Below, piece after piece: positions 39,848 through 46,863 of a stretch of 46,863 nucleotides of DNA. Within the stretch, counting starts at the first letter, position 1. Each line of letters starts with the position of its first letter. The notes below the pieces were generated by a model. That model was not told the DNA's origin. It saw nothing but the letters and a program-made list of their open reading frames with translations, and did not search any database. Made by a program: the position numbers and the translations under genes. The DNA comes from JAZFYD01 sp036443405 (GTDB lineage: Bacteria; Planctomycetota; PLA2), in assembly GCA_036443405.1 (NCBI GenBank), contig JAZFYD010000016.1, positions 1 to 46,863 of the forward strand, given 5' to 3'.

Positions 39848-41818
39848 ATGGACACTGGAAAAGGGAGTCCGATCCCGCGGTGGAAGTCCGGCGTCATCGT
39901 CGCCTTGATCGCGATGGCCGGCGCCTCCGCCGTGATTTGGATTCCATGGCCCTCGGGCAGGTTGGTCGTCGGTGTGGGCGCGTTGGCTTTTCTGCTCTGG
40001 AACCTCCGCGACCCGGCCTACTTCTTCATGCGTGCGGCGACATCGTGCCTGGGCACGGCCTCGGCATGCGCCGCCGTGCCCGCAATCCATGGTGAGATTT
40101 CGCTGCCGGGCTCCGCTTGGGGACGCTTCGTCCTGGATTCCAGTCCATGGGGCATTGCAGTGTTCGGAGTCGCCGGCGTCGTGTTCGGATGGTTCGAACT
40201 GAAGTCACGGGGCCTCGACACGGCCGACATGTCCGAACCCTCTGCAAACAGGGGAGCCGCAACTCAGGCAGGACCGGCGATCAGCGCCAGCAAAGTCACG
40301 ATCGGTACGATCATTCATAACCAACAACCAGCGCCGGTCGCGGCGGAAGTCCTGCCGACGTCGTCCACAGCACGCAGCAACCTCCCACGGCTCGGGGACC
40401 ATATCGTTTCGCGGCCGGCGGAGATCGCAGCGATCCACGCTGCGCTCAAAGCGGAAAGATCCGTCGGCGTCTCACGCAGCGCGGCGGCGGCTGCTGATGG
40501 TGGCTATGGGAAGACCATCCTCGGGCTGCTGTATGCCCACAAGTACGCCGACGAGTACCCCGGAGGCCGTTTCGTCATCTCCTGTGAACAGGATGCGATC
40601 ACTGGCGAACTCGCGGGCCTCGCACCGTACCTGGGTATCGATGCGGCGGACGACGACGCAGAACGGGCGGCCGCCGTCGGTGCCTACATGAAGCTCACAC
40701 CCGCGGCGGAGTGGTCGGCGTTTGCGGATGCACTCAGGGAAGGCTCGCTGGGCCTGATGCATACCAATCAGCCGCGCGTGGCGTCTCAGATCGGATATCA
40801 AGCGTCCGTTGTCGACGTCCTCGACGCGGCGTTTGACGCGCAGCCGAGAGAAGTCCAGCGCGCTCTTGAATACTCGGCCTTGCTCCCTCCCGACCTGCTT
40901 CCGCGAGAGTGGCTCACCGACCTATTGAGGCGAGACTCCGACTTGAAACTATCCAGCCCAGCCGGTGTTTCGCTTGCGCCGGGGGAATTCGTAATTGCCC
41001 AACTGACGGGCGTTGATCTACTGCGCCCGGTCGAGCACGACGACAGGCTCCTATCGATGCACCGTGCGCACAGAAGCCGTGTCGCCGAACGGCTCGCCGC
41101 CGATGGAGCCAAACGTGAACGGATTGTGGAGGCACTAGTGGAGCTGGGGTTTCGACTTTCCGAGGCTGGCGGGTTGGAAAGCGACCGACGCTGGGAGCTT
41201 TCATCCCTCGCGGCTCTCAGCGGAATACTGGGTGAGCTGGGTCGGTATGAGGCGATGGCAACGATTGCCAATCGCATCTCCTTAACCCTGCGCGAACTTG
41301 GCCGCTACGGGGAAGCGCGCGCGAACATCGAGCGCGCCATCAAGATCGAGGAGAAACACCTCGATCCGGATCATCCGAACCTCGCGACCGGCTACTCGAA
41401 TCTAGTGATGATCCTCCAAGACCAAGGCGACCTTCCCGGGGCGCGCGCGAACATGGAGCGCGCCATCAAGATCGAGGAGAAGCACTTCGATCCGGATCAT
41501 CCGAGACTCGCGATCCGCTACTCGAATCTAGCGACGGTCCTCAGAGACCAAGGCGACCTTCCCGGGGCGCGCGCGAACATGGAGCGCGCCATCAAGATCG
41601 AGGAGAAACACCTCGATCCGGATCATCCGAAGCTCGCGATCCGCTACTCGAATCTTGCGACGGTCCTCCAAGACCAAGGCGACCTTCCCGGGGCGCGCTC
41701 GTACATGGAGCGCGCCAACAAGATCGGAGAAAAGCACTTCGATCTCGACCACCCAACTCTTCAAGTCATTCGTTCGAACCTCACCGAAATCGAGCGCGCG
41801 ATGCGCAAGGACGCGTAA
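39848..41818 (+). CDS. Membrane STAND/NB-ARC-type protein with TPR repeats, apparently missing Walker B
   Basis: A 656-residue protein. Residues about 14-120 contain three to four hydrophobic segments. The P-loop D-G-G-Y-G-K-T (about 217) and following 'LYAHKYADEYPGGRFVISCEQDAITGELAGLAPYLGID' match NB-ARC/STAND NTPases, but only about 50 residues later the sequence is already 'GAYMKLTPAAEWSAFADALREGSLG', the region that normally follows the GLPL motif. The Walker B, sensor and GLPL segment is therefore missing, probably as an in-frame deletion. The C-terminus (about 480-640) is kinesin-light-chain-type TPRs. TACAAT lies 7 bp before the ATG. STAND proteins often act in phage defence or signalling; whether this one is active is doubtful. 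Confidence 0.75.
   Translation: MDTGKGSPIPRWKSGVIVALIAMAGASAVIWIPWPSGRLVVGVGALAFLLWNLRDPAYFFMRAATSCLGTASACAAVPAIHGEISLPGSAWGRFVLDSSPWGIAVFGVAGVVFGWFELKSRGLDTADMSEPSANRGAATQAGPAISASKVTIGTIIHNQQPAPVAAEVLPTSSTARSNLPRLGDHIVSRPAEIAAIHAALKAERSVGVSRSAAAAADGGYGKTILGLLYAHKYADEYPGGRFVISCEQDAITGELAGLAPYLGIDAADDDAERAAAVGAYMKLTPAAEWSAFADALREGSLGLMHTNQPRVASQIGYQASVVDVLDAAFDAQPREVQRALEYSALLPPDLLPREWLTDLLRRDSDLKLSSPAGVSLAPGEFVIAQLTGVDLLRPVEHDDRLLSMHRAHRSRVAERLAADGAKRERIVEALVELGFRLSEAGGLESDRRWELSSLAALSGILGELGRYEAMATIANRISLTLRELGRYGEARANIERAIKIEEKHLDPDHPNLATGYSNLVMILQDQGDLPGARANMERAIKIEEKHFDPDHPRLAIRYSNLATVLRDQGDLPGARANMERAIKIEEKHLDPDHPKLAIRYSNLATVLQDQGDLPGARSYMERANKIGEKHFDLDHPTLQVIRSNLTEIERAMRKDA
41315..41760 (+). 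repeat. Tandem 126-bp TPR-coding repeats
   Basis: The 42-residue TPR unit is repeated with an exact 126-bp period: units begin at 41315, 41441, 41567 and (degenerate) 41693. The first three are nearly identical at DNA level, for example 'GCGCGCGCGAACAT' recurs at each start, indicating recent duplication or gene conversion. The fourth unit diverges. Confidence 0.85.
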
Positions 41819-41952
41819 GGGCGTGATTCGTGTGCTGCCGGAAACCATGCGAAGGAGTAACCCACCGGACCAGGACAACGCGCACGGGTACGAACCGATG
41901 CGAGAACGTGCGAAGAGCACGAACGTCGGAGCGTGGAAATAGAATCGCCCAA

Positions 41953-42006
41953 AACAAAGGCCGCCACGCGCTTTCGGCGCTGTTGCTGGTGGGATCCAAA
42001 AACGGA
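41953..42006 (+). repeat. Repeated end module, copy 1, joined to attR
   Basis: The first 37 bases (41953-41989) recur exactly at 43893-43929 and the last 35 of those are present at 46453-46487. The following 17 bases, with the inverted repeat GATCC-aaaaac-GGATC, also recur in copy 3. The module contains GCGC-tttcg-GCGC and leads straight into the tRNA-Val fragment, so it forms the right end of the element. Confidence 0.8.
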
Positions 42007-42052
42007 TCGACAACCAGGGGGTCGCTGGTTCAAGTCCAGCTGGGCCCACCAG
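42007..42052 (+). repeat. Right attachment-site repeat (attR)
   Basis: An exact 46-bp copy of the 3' half of tRNA-Val (35350-35395). Because it lacks the 5' half it cannot form a tRNA. Antisense reading gives peptides of the 'LEPATP/LDLNQRP' kind, a known artefact of tRNA sequence. Confidence 0.9.
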
Positions 42053-42062
42053 TGATGCTGGC

Positions 42063-42138
42063 CCAACCGCTCACGCGGTTGGAGCTGGAAAGATCGAGGC
42101 GGTGCCGAGGTTTTGAACAACCTCGGCATCGCTTTTTT
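42063..42138 (+). terminator. Two hairpins, the second a Rho-independent terminator
   Basis: CCAACCGC-tcac-GCGGTTGG (42063-42082) is a perfect 8-bp hairpin. It is followed by a 12-bp stem (42099-42110 with 42121-42132) ending in TTTTTT (42133-42138). Lying just beyond attR, these are probably the original downstream end of the tRNA-Val transcription unit, displaced by the insertion. Confidence 0.8.
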
Positions 42139-42239
42139 AGTGAACGTTGCCGGGGGTTGTCCAGCTGACCAAGAGAGACGGCCTGTCCGGCCTCCTCTTT
42201 GACGGAATCTCGACGTCCCCGGTCGCGCTGGATAGGAAA

Positions 42240-43628
42240 ATGCGGTTCGTGATGATTGTGGTTTTGTTGCTTTGCCTCGTTGCTTGCGGGGACGACTCCG
42301 GGGGCAAGCCCCCTGCCGATCAGGTGCTTCCCGCGGTTGCGCACGAGTGGGCGGCGAACAACCACACGCTCCCTCTGTGGAGTGGCTACGAGCCGCCCGA
42401 GGACGCAGAGCTCCGGCAGGTGTTGGAAGCCATCGCTCCCGAGCAAGCAGAGAAAGCGTTGACACACAGCGACCCGAAGCTGCGCACGCTCGCGGCGTTG
42501 GCGCTCGGACTCGCAGATGACACCTCGCGCCTTCATCTCCTGTACCCGCTGCTCGAGGACGACGCGACCACGTTCCAGGGAACGACCCGGCTTAGCGTGG
42601 CCTTGATCGAGCGGGACGGTCGATATGTTCCGTCGGGGCCCTCGACCAGGACCCGGCCGCAGATCGTCGGGCGGGTCGTGCGCCTCCTGTTGAGGGCATG
42701 GACCGGCTTGCACACACGTGAAACCACGCCCGGCAGCGTGCGTTCCATGGAACGTCGCCTGGCGACGTGGCATTTGCGATTGGAGCGACTGCGCCTCCCA
42801 CGCCGCGACCGAACACCTCTCTTGGCGCGACTGGAGCGTGAAGCTCCGGGATGGTTTCACGCTGCGGTGCTCCTGTCGTATCCGAGCTCGGTTACGCGCG
42901 GGTGGACGCACGCCTACCAACGACGCACCGTGCGAAAGAACATCACGCGCTCCACGGCGCGCGAAATTCTCGCCAACAAGCCGCCGTTTGAAGACCCGTG
43001 GTTGCAGCTCGGGACTCTTCGATATCGCGCCTTTTGCCGGCGACTCGCGGACGATCTGTTGTGGCTTCCCGAGGACGTGCCGTTTCTGATCGAACATCAC
43101 CACTTCGTGCCGGCCAGCCGCGCGGAACCGGACGAACGAAAAGCGCGGGCGATCCTGAAGGACGCGTTCCCGCACTACGCGCGTCCGTCGGAGCGGGACG
43201 AGCGGTTGAAACTCACGGTCGCGCTCCTCAAGCGTGCCGGCACAAAGGAGTTGCTGTTTCTCAAGGATGCGTACTTCCGCGGGGCTGCTCCGCAATACAA
43301 CAGCGGCGGGTTCCAGGAGGCGTTCGCGCGCGAACTCGACGGGGAAACGGGCAAGCGAATCGCGCGCGAACTGCTCCGGGATCCGCGCGCTCTCGCGCAA
43401 ATTTCCTGGAGGGGGCTGGACGCGCTCGTACGGGCATGCAACCGGCTATCGGGTACCGAGATCATTCCGAAGCAGGAACTCGAGCGACTCTCGCACCCCG
43501 TAGGAGGTCACGGGTTCTCGCGCGGATGGGCACGCGAGGAGCACGCTCAGGCGACCGCTCGGGTTCACGCCACATTGGCGGAGTGGCACCGCCGGCTCCT
43601 GGAGTACGCGACGAAAAACGACTGGTGA
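42240..43628 (+). CDS. Lipoprotein with HEAT-like N-terminal part, unknown function
   Basis: The ATG at 42240 follows TAGGAAA and starts a lipoprotein signal (L-V-A-C lipobox); the 462-residue product should be attached to a membrane. Residues 60-110 have helical repeat character ('EQAEKALTHSDPKLRTLAALALGLADD'), like HEAT repeats. The rest is rich in Arg and Leu and mostly helical, with no family recognised. The frame is open upstream to 42147, but the longer version would hide the signal peptide. It lies between two copies of the end module, so it may be element-borne cargo or host DNA. Confidence 0.7.
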   Translation: MRFVMIVVLLLCLVACGDDSGGKPPADQVLPAVAHEWAANNHTLPLWSGYEPPEDAELRQVLEAIAPEQAEKALTHSDPKLRTLAALALGLADDTSRLHLLYPLLEDDATTFQGTTRLSVALIERDGRYVPSGPSTRTRPQIVGRVVRLLLRAWTGLHTRETTPGSVRSMERRLATWHLRLERLRLPRRDRTPLLARLEREAPGWFHAAVLLSYPSSVTRGWTHAYQRRTVRKNITRSTAREILANKPPFEDPWLQLGTLRYRAFCRRLADDLLWLPEDVPFLIEHHHFVPASRAEPDERKARAILKDAFPHYARPSERDERLKLTVALLKRAGTKELLFLKDAYFRGAAPQYNSGGFQEAFARELDGETGKRIARELLRDPRALAQISWRGLDALVRACNRLSGTEIIPKQELERLSHPVGGHGFSRGWAREEHAQATARVHATLAEWHRRLLEYATKNDW

Positions 43629-43935
43629 CAGCCGCCGTTGCGTCGTCAGCACTTCGACCGGTCGACTTCCATCGGCCTTCGCGATCAGCTTGATGCGACG
43701 TGTCTTGCAGACGTGCTCGGCTTGCCGGAGCAGCGCGCCCAGCGCGTCCCCTTTGCCGAACTTCACGCCGACGTCTATGGCGGACACTTCCGCGACGCGT
43801 TCCCTGTCTTGCAGAAATCCGCGAAGCGCAGGGACTCAACGCGAACGGATGAGACGCAGGAGATGTCGGCGAGTCGCTGTAGGGTCGCCAAGAACAAAGG
43901 CCGCCACGCGCTTTCGGCGCTGTTGCTGGGCATTC
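43629..43935. other. Intergenic region with a possible gene remnant and repeat copy 2
   Basis: On the minus strand 43787-43629 can be read as 53 residues beginning 'SAIDVGVKFGKGDALGALLRQ' and including 'KTRRIKLIAKADGSRPVEVL', which has a more natural composition than other shadow frames. It then runs antisense into the lipoprotein gene. It could be a remnant of a lost gene; I cannot name it. The right part contains copy 2 of the end module (43893-43929), ending 6 bp before the MBOAT start. Confidence 0.35.
43893..43929 (+). repeat. Repeated end module, copy 2 (no tRNA fragment)
   Basis: An exact 37-bp match to 41953-41989. It breaks off at 'GTTGCTGG' and does not continue into the tRNA fragment; the next gene starts 6 bp later. 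Either the module's 5' part moves on its own, or a rearrangement deleted the rest. Confidence 0.85.
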
Positions 43936-45399
43936 GTGAACTTCATCAGCACGACCTTCCTGGTCTTTCTCACCCTCGTGTTCGCCGTCTACTGGGCGAT
44001 CCGTCGGCGTCGCGGGCAGAACCTGGTCCTCCTCGTGGCCAGCTACGTGTTCTACTCCTGGTGGGATTGGCGGTTTTGCGGATTGCTGCTGATCTCGAGC
44101 CTCGTGGACTACGGAGTGGGGCTTGGCCTGGGGCGCACGCGCGCGACCAGGGCGCGCCGCCTTTGGCTGATACTCAGCCTCGTCGTCAACCTGGTCATGC
44201 TCGGCTTCTTCAAGTACTTCAACTTCTTCGCCGAGAACTTCCAGCAGTTGCTTGCCTCGTTCGGGCTGACCGTGAACACGGTGACGCTCCGGATCGTGCT
44301 GCCGGTCGGCATCAGCTTCTACACGTTCCAGACGCTGAGCTACACCATCGACGTCTACCGGGGAAGGATCAAGCCGACGAAAAGCCTGCTGGACTACGGC
44401 ACCTTCGTGTCGTTCTTCCCCCAGCTCGTGGCGGGACCCATCGAAAGGGCCCCGCGCCTGTTGCCCCAGTTCCAGTCCCCTCGCCGCTTCGATGCCGTCG
44501 AGGCGCGCGAGGGGTGCCGGTTTATCCTCTGGGGGTGCTTCAAGAAGGTCGTGATCGCCGACAGCCTCGCGACCATCGTCGATCCGATCTATGGATCGCC
44601 GGAAGGAGCGGTCGGCCCGCAATTCCTGCTGGCGACGATGTGCTTCGCGTTCCAGATCTACTGCGATTTCAGCGGGTATTCGGACATCGCCATCGGGACG
44701 GGGCGGCTGTTCGGCATCCGCCTCGTGCGCAACTTCGCCTATCCCCTCTTCTCCCAGAGCCCCGCGGAGTTTTGGCGCCGCTGGCACATCTCGCTGACGA
44801 CCTGGTTCCGCGACTATGTGTACATCCCGCTCGGCGGCAGCCGGAAGAGCGGCGCCCGGCGTGCCGCCGCGATCATTGCCACCTTCACGTTGTGCGGCTT
44901 TTGGCACGGCGCGTCGTGGACCTTCGTGGTCTGGGGGTTCGTCAACGCCCTCGCGGTCGTGCCGGCGACTCTGCGCCTGCGCCGCCCCAGGGCGCGCGTG
45001 ACCGAGCGGCCCGCCGGCTCCCGCCTGTTCCCCGGGCCGGGGGTTCTGCTGCGCGTCGTCGCCACGTTTTCCTGGGTCTCCTTGACCTTGGTGCTGTTCC
45101 GTTCGCCGACCTTCGCCCAAGCCGGGCACATCTTCGCCGCGATGGCCGGCGCGATGTTCGATCCGGAGACATGGGCGGTCACCGCGCGGTACGTTCTCGG
45201 GGGTCACGAGGTGTATCAGCCGTTGTACTACCTCGGCGTGTTCATTTTCGTCGAGTGGGTGCAACGCGGCCGGATGCACGCGCTACAGCTGCCGCGCTGG
45301 CCACGTCCGGCGCGCTGGTTGCTCTACTCGCTCCTCATATGGATGATCTTCAAGGAGGGGGCGACCCCCGGTAACGACTTTATCTACTTTCAGTTTTGA
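43936..45399 (+). CDS. MBOAT family O-acyltransferase (AlgI/PatB type)
   Basis: The 487-residue membrane protein has many helices and the MBOAT landmarks 'FFPQLVAGPIERAPRLLPQF', 'AFQIYCDFSGYSDIAIGTGRLFGI', 'PLFSQSPAEFWRRWHISLTTWFRDYVYIPLGGS' and the catalytic His in C-G-F-W-H-G-A-S-W. Such proteins move acetyl groups across the membrane onto an exported polysaccharide (alginate, cellulose or peptidoglycan). The GTG at 43936 starts 6 bp after the repeat copy; longer frames read through the repeat. It forms an operon with the SGNH gene 7 bp downstream. Confidence 0.9.
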   Translation: MNFISTTFLVFLTLVFAVYWAIRRRRGQNLVLLVASYVFYSWWDWRFCGLLLISSLVDYGVGLGLGRTRATRARRLWLILSLVVNLVMLGFFKYFNFFAENFQQLLASFGLTVNTVTLRIVLPVGISFYTFQTLSYTIDVYRGRIKPTKSLLDYGTFVSFFPQLVAGPIERAPRLLPQFQSPRRFDAVEAREGCRFILWGCFKKVVIADSLATIVDPIYGSPEGAVGPQFLLATMCFAFQIYCDFSGYSDIAIGTGRLFGIRLVRNFAYPLFSQSPAEFWRRWHISLTTWFRDYVYIPLGGSRKSGARRAAAIIATFTLCGFWHGASWTFVVWGFVNALAVVPATLRLRRPRARVTERPAGSRLFPGPGVLLRVVATFSWVSLTLVLFRSPTFAQAGHIFAAMAGAMFDPETWAVTARYVLGGHEVYQPLYYLGVFIFVEWVQRGRMHALQLPRWPRPARWLLYSLLIWMIFKEGATPGNDFIYFQF

Positions 45400-45406
45400 A
45401 CGGACT

Positions 45407-46360
45407 ATGAGGCCTTTTCTCCGGGACGTCTTCTTGTTCACCGCGATTCAGGTCGCTGTTTACGGCGGGCTCATCGCCGCGTTCTACCGACCGCTCCCCA
45501 ACCACTACCTCGCGGCAACGATAGACAAGCACAAGCGGCTCGAGTCAACCAAGCCACCGCGCATGATCTTCGTCGGCGGCTCGGGCGTCGCCTTCGGCAT
45601 CCACTCCCCGGCGATCGCGGACGCGTTCCCGGCGTACCGCCCGGTCAACATGGGACTGCATGGCTCTCTCCATCTGGAGTACATGCTCGCGGAGGTCGAG
45701 CCCAAGGTGCGGACGGGCGACGTGGTCGTCACCGTCTTGGAATATCCACTGCTCGTGGATCAGCACTCCCAGGTAGTCGACGGGGACTTCTACGCGGAAC
45801 TGCTCGTCTACCGTCCGGACGCCATCGGCCACTATCGTTGGCCCCACTTCAAGGCCTTGCTCGAGCGCGGGCTCTGGCGGTTCAGCCACCGCGCCTTCAC
45901 GATCTCCCTGCGAATCATGCGCGGCAAGAACCCCGACCAGGGGCACGCTCCCTACACGCGAGACTCCTTCAACGCCTTCGGCGATGTCGTGGCGCATCTC
46001 GAAATGGAGCCGTTGGACATCCGCGCCAGGCCGGCCTTCGGGGGCGCGACTTCGAGAGCCGAGGTCGAGGAAGCGGTCGAGACGATCAACGAGTTCGCTC
46101 GTGTTTGCCGCCGGAGAGGCGCCACGGTGCTGCTGGGTTGGGGACCGTACCCCGAGGAGCAGTTCCGTCAGGCACAGACAGCGCTGCGCATGATCGAGAG
46201 CGTTGCTCGGGAGAAGCTCACGATACCGGTCCTTTACCGTGTCGAAGACTCGGTGTATCCGACGGACTGCTTTTTCGATACCGCCTACCATCTCAATCGC
46301 CGGGGCGGCGCGCTCCACACAGCAAGACTCATCGAGGCCATACGCGCTGCGCTCCGCTAG
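45407..46360 (+). CDS. SGNH-hydrolase-like protein (AlgX/AlgJ type partner of MBOAT)
   Basis: A 317-residue protein with an N-terminal membrane anchor ('DVFLFTAIQVAVYGGLIAAFY') and an SGNH fold: block I Ser in 'FVGGSGVAFGIHS', and a C-terminal D-x-x-H-like 'DCFFDTAYHLNRRGGALHT'. In MBOAT-SGNH pairs the MBOAT protein delivers the acetyl group and the SGNH partner attaches it to the polysaccharide outside the membrane. Close spacing to the MBOAT gene supports this. The substrate polymer is unknown. Confidence 0.82.
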   Translation: MRPFLRDVFLFTAIQVAVYGGLIAAFYRPLPNHYLAATIDKHKRLESTKPPRMIFVGGSGVAFGIHSPAIADAFPAYRPVNMGLHGSLHLEYMLAEVEPKVRTGDVVVTVLEYPLLVDQHSQVVDGDFYAELLVYRPDAIGHYRWPHFKALLERGLWRFSHRAFTISLRIMRGKNPDQGHAPYTRDSFNAFGDVVAHLEMEPLDIRARPAFGGATSRAEVEEAVETINEFARVCRRRGATVLLGWGPYPEEQFRQAQTALRMIESVAREKLTIPVLYRVEDSVYPTDCFFDTAYHLNRRGGALHTARLIEAIRAALR

Positions 46361-46452
46361 CCCTCGCTGGAGCGCCTCCTCGGCGTGCTGAGCGCAGCTG
46401 ATCCGATGGTCGTACTCGCGTCGTCGACTCGCGCTTTAGATCGTCGCAACAC

Positions 46453-46524
46453 AAGGCCGCCACGCGCTTTCGGCGCTGTTGCTGGTGGGGATCCCAAACG
46501 GATCGACAACCAGGGGGTCGTTGG
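46453..46524 (+). repeat. Repeated end module, copy 3, joined to a short tRNA-Val fragment
   Basis: The module (46453-46489) continues through GATCC-caaac-GGATC into 22 bp of the tRNA-Val 3' half (46503-46524, one mismatch), then diverges. It is the same junction as copy 1 but eroded, and so looks like the relic right end of another element that used the same tRNA. Confidence 0.8.
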
Positions 46525-46538
46525 CCTGACTGCAGGCG

Positions 46539-46835
46539 CTAGGGAAGCTGGTCGTCGGAGACCTCGATCGTAACGGGTCCGCCGCCAGCCCAGTGTCGGT
46601 TAGTACCGTCCTTCTTGACGCCCGAAATCCAGTACTCGTTCCCGTCCTCGAGGCAGCGAAAGTTGCCGTAGACGCCGCCGCGCTTGATACGCGAAAAGGC
46701 CTTCCCCCTGTAGGTGATCCTCCTTCCGTGCTTGGAGACGGTCACTTCTGCGATTACGGCAGGACCACGATCATTCAGGTTCCTTTCACCGTCGGTCTTT
46801 TGCTCGATGTACACGACTCGCGTCGGGTGTCCCAT
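46539..46835 (-). CDS. Small conserved protein of unknown function
   Basis: The 98-residue protein matches a widespread small-protein pattern I have seen annotated as hypothetical: 'RVVYIEQK', 'AVIAEVTVSKHGRRITYRGKAFSRIK', 'GNFRCLEDGNEYWISGVKKDGTNRHW'. It has no signal peptide and is likely a cytoplasmic beta-rich protein. The ATG at 46835 follows GGAG, with a TACCTT further upstream (46849-46854, minus strand). It runs opposite to the MBOAT/SGNH genes, beyond the relic repeat, so is probably host DNA. Confidence 0.75.
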   Translation of the reverse strand: MGHPTRVVYIEQKTDGERNLNDRGPAVIAEVTVSKHGRRITYRGKAFSRIKRGGVYGNFRCLEDGNEYWISGVKKDGTNRHWAGGGPVTIEVSDDQLP

Positions 46836-46863
46836 GGCGAAACTCCACCGTAAGGTACGCGAA

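Larger units (their letters stand above)
35350..42052 (+). mobile_element. 6.6-kb integrative element in tRNA-Val
   Basis: The element is bounded by a 46-bp direct repeat of the tRNA-Val 3' end, has a tyrosine integrase next to the tRNA, and in order encodes an integrase, two unknown proteins, a DUF1580-like HTH protein, a Rep-like protein and a membrane STAND/TPR protein. No conjugation, capsid or packaging gene is visible, so it is not a complete ICE or prophage; a mobilisable island or satellite is more likely. The tRNA gene stays intact because the element brings a copy of its 3' end. Confidence 0.85.

Noticed and set aside
35350..42052. Prophage or conjugative element
   Set aside because: No capsid, terminase, portal, relaxase or type IV secretion gene is visible; the coding content is limited to integrase, regulators, a Rep-like protein and cargo.
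41528..42465. Minus-strand ORFs giving peptides such as 'GPAGLEPATPWL' and 'LDLNQRPPG'
   Set aside because: These are the well-known artefact of translating antisense tRNA sequence; here they come from the tRNA-Val fragment of attR.
43462..45279. A 605-codon minus-strand open frame over the MBOAT gene
   Set aside because: The plus strand encodes an unmistakable MBOAT protein; the minus frame has low-complexity Arg/Ala/Glu/Gly content.
1..46863. CRISPR array or cas genes
   Set aside because: No regularly spaced short repeats were found; the only tandem repeat is the 126-bp TPR-coding series.

Overview
The window is GC-rich, densely coded bacterial DNA and reads as a chromosome segment of a Planctomycetota (or closely related PVC-type) bacterium. 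The best taxonomic evidence is in the island at 35.4-42.0 kb: a tyrosine integrase of the planctomycete type, a DUF1580-like helix-turn-helix protein, and a membrane-anchored NB-ARC/TPR protein of a type I associate with planctomycetes. The host genes fit too: HEAT-vWA secreted proteins, LamG lipoproteins, a cytochrome P460-type c-haem lipoprotein and MBOAT/SGNH acetylation genes. No rRNA is present, so the assignment is inference.

Layout. 0-8 kb: Sel1-repeat protein, Cys-rich cytochrome P460 lipoprotein, LamG lipoprotein, lipoprotein MsrB, HEAT-vWA protein, DEAD-box helicase and a membrane protein. 8.1-14.8 kb: a promoter, a 16-codon leader peptide and a terminator/antiterminator that look like a ribosome-mediated attenuator, then a heterodimeric ABC exporter (one half with a degenerate ATPase site), a glycosyltransferase and an HTTM-like membrane protein. 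15-27 kb: RecQ, secreted proteins, a SpoIIAA-DinB fusion, a serine hydrolase, a membrane GDPD, a repeat lipoprotein, and a complete tungstate-type importer (tupABC). 27-35 kb: an MddA-like methyltransferase, VOC protein, ilvA behind a structured leader, small membrane proteins, GNAT, and two tandem coiled-coil paralogues.

35.3-42.05 kb: a tRNA-Val(GAC) whose 3' 46 bp is repeated exactly at 42007-42052. The repeats bound a 6.6-kb integrative element carrying an integrase, two unknown genes, a DUF1580 protein, a protein resembling replication initiators, a hairpin-rich non-coding stretch, and a transmembrane STAND/TPR protein that appears to have lost its Walker B segment. An 18-bp double direct repeat lies before both the integrase and the DUF1580 gene. 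Beyond the element, a second repeated module (copies at 41953, 43893 and 46453), two of which are joined to tRNA-Val fragments, suggests several elements have accumulated at this tRNA. The interval holds a lipoprotein and an MBOAT + SGNH O-acetylation pair.

Two genome-scale signals recur. Many starts lack a Shine-Dalgarno sequence but have a TANNNT hexamer 6-13 bp upstream, suggesting frequent leaderless or very short-leader transcripts. Two convergent gene pairs share a palindromic CTAG as both stop codons. The most interesting candidates for new biology are the leader-peptide attenuator on the ABC exporter and the tRNA-Val island with its repeated end module.
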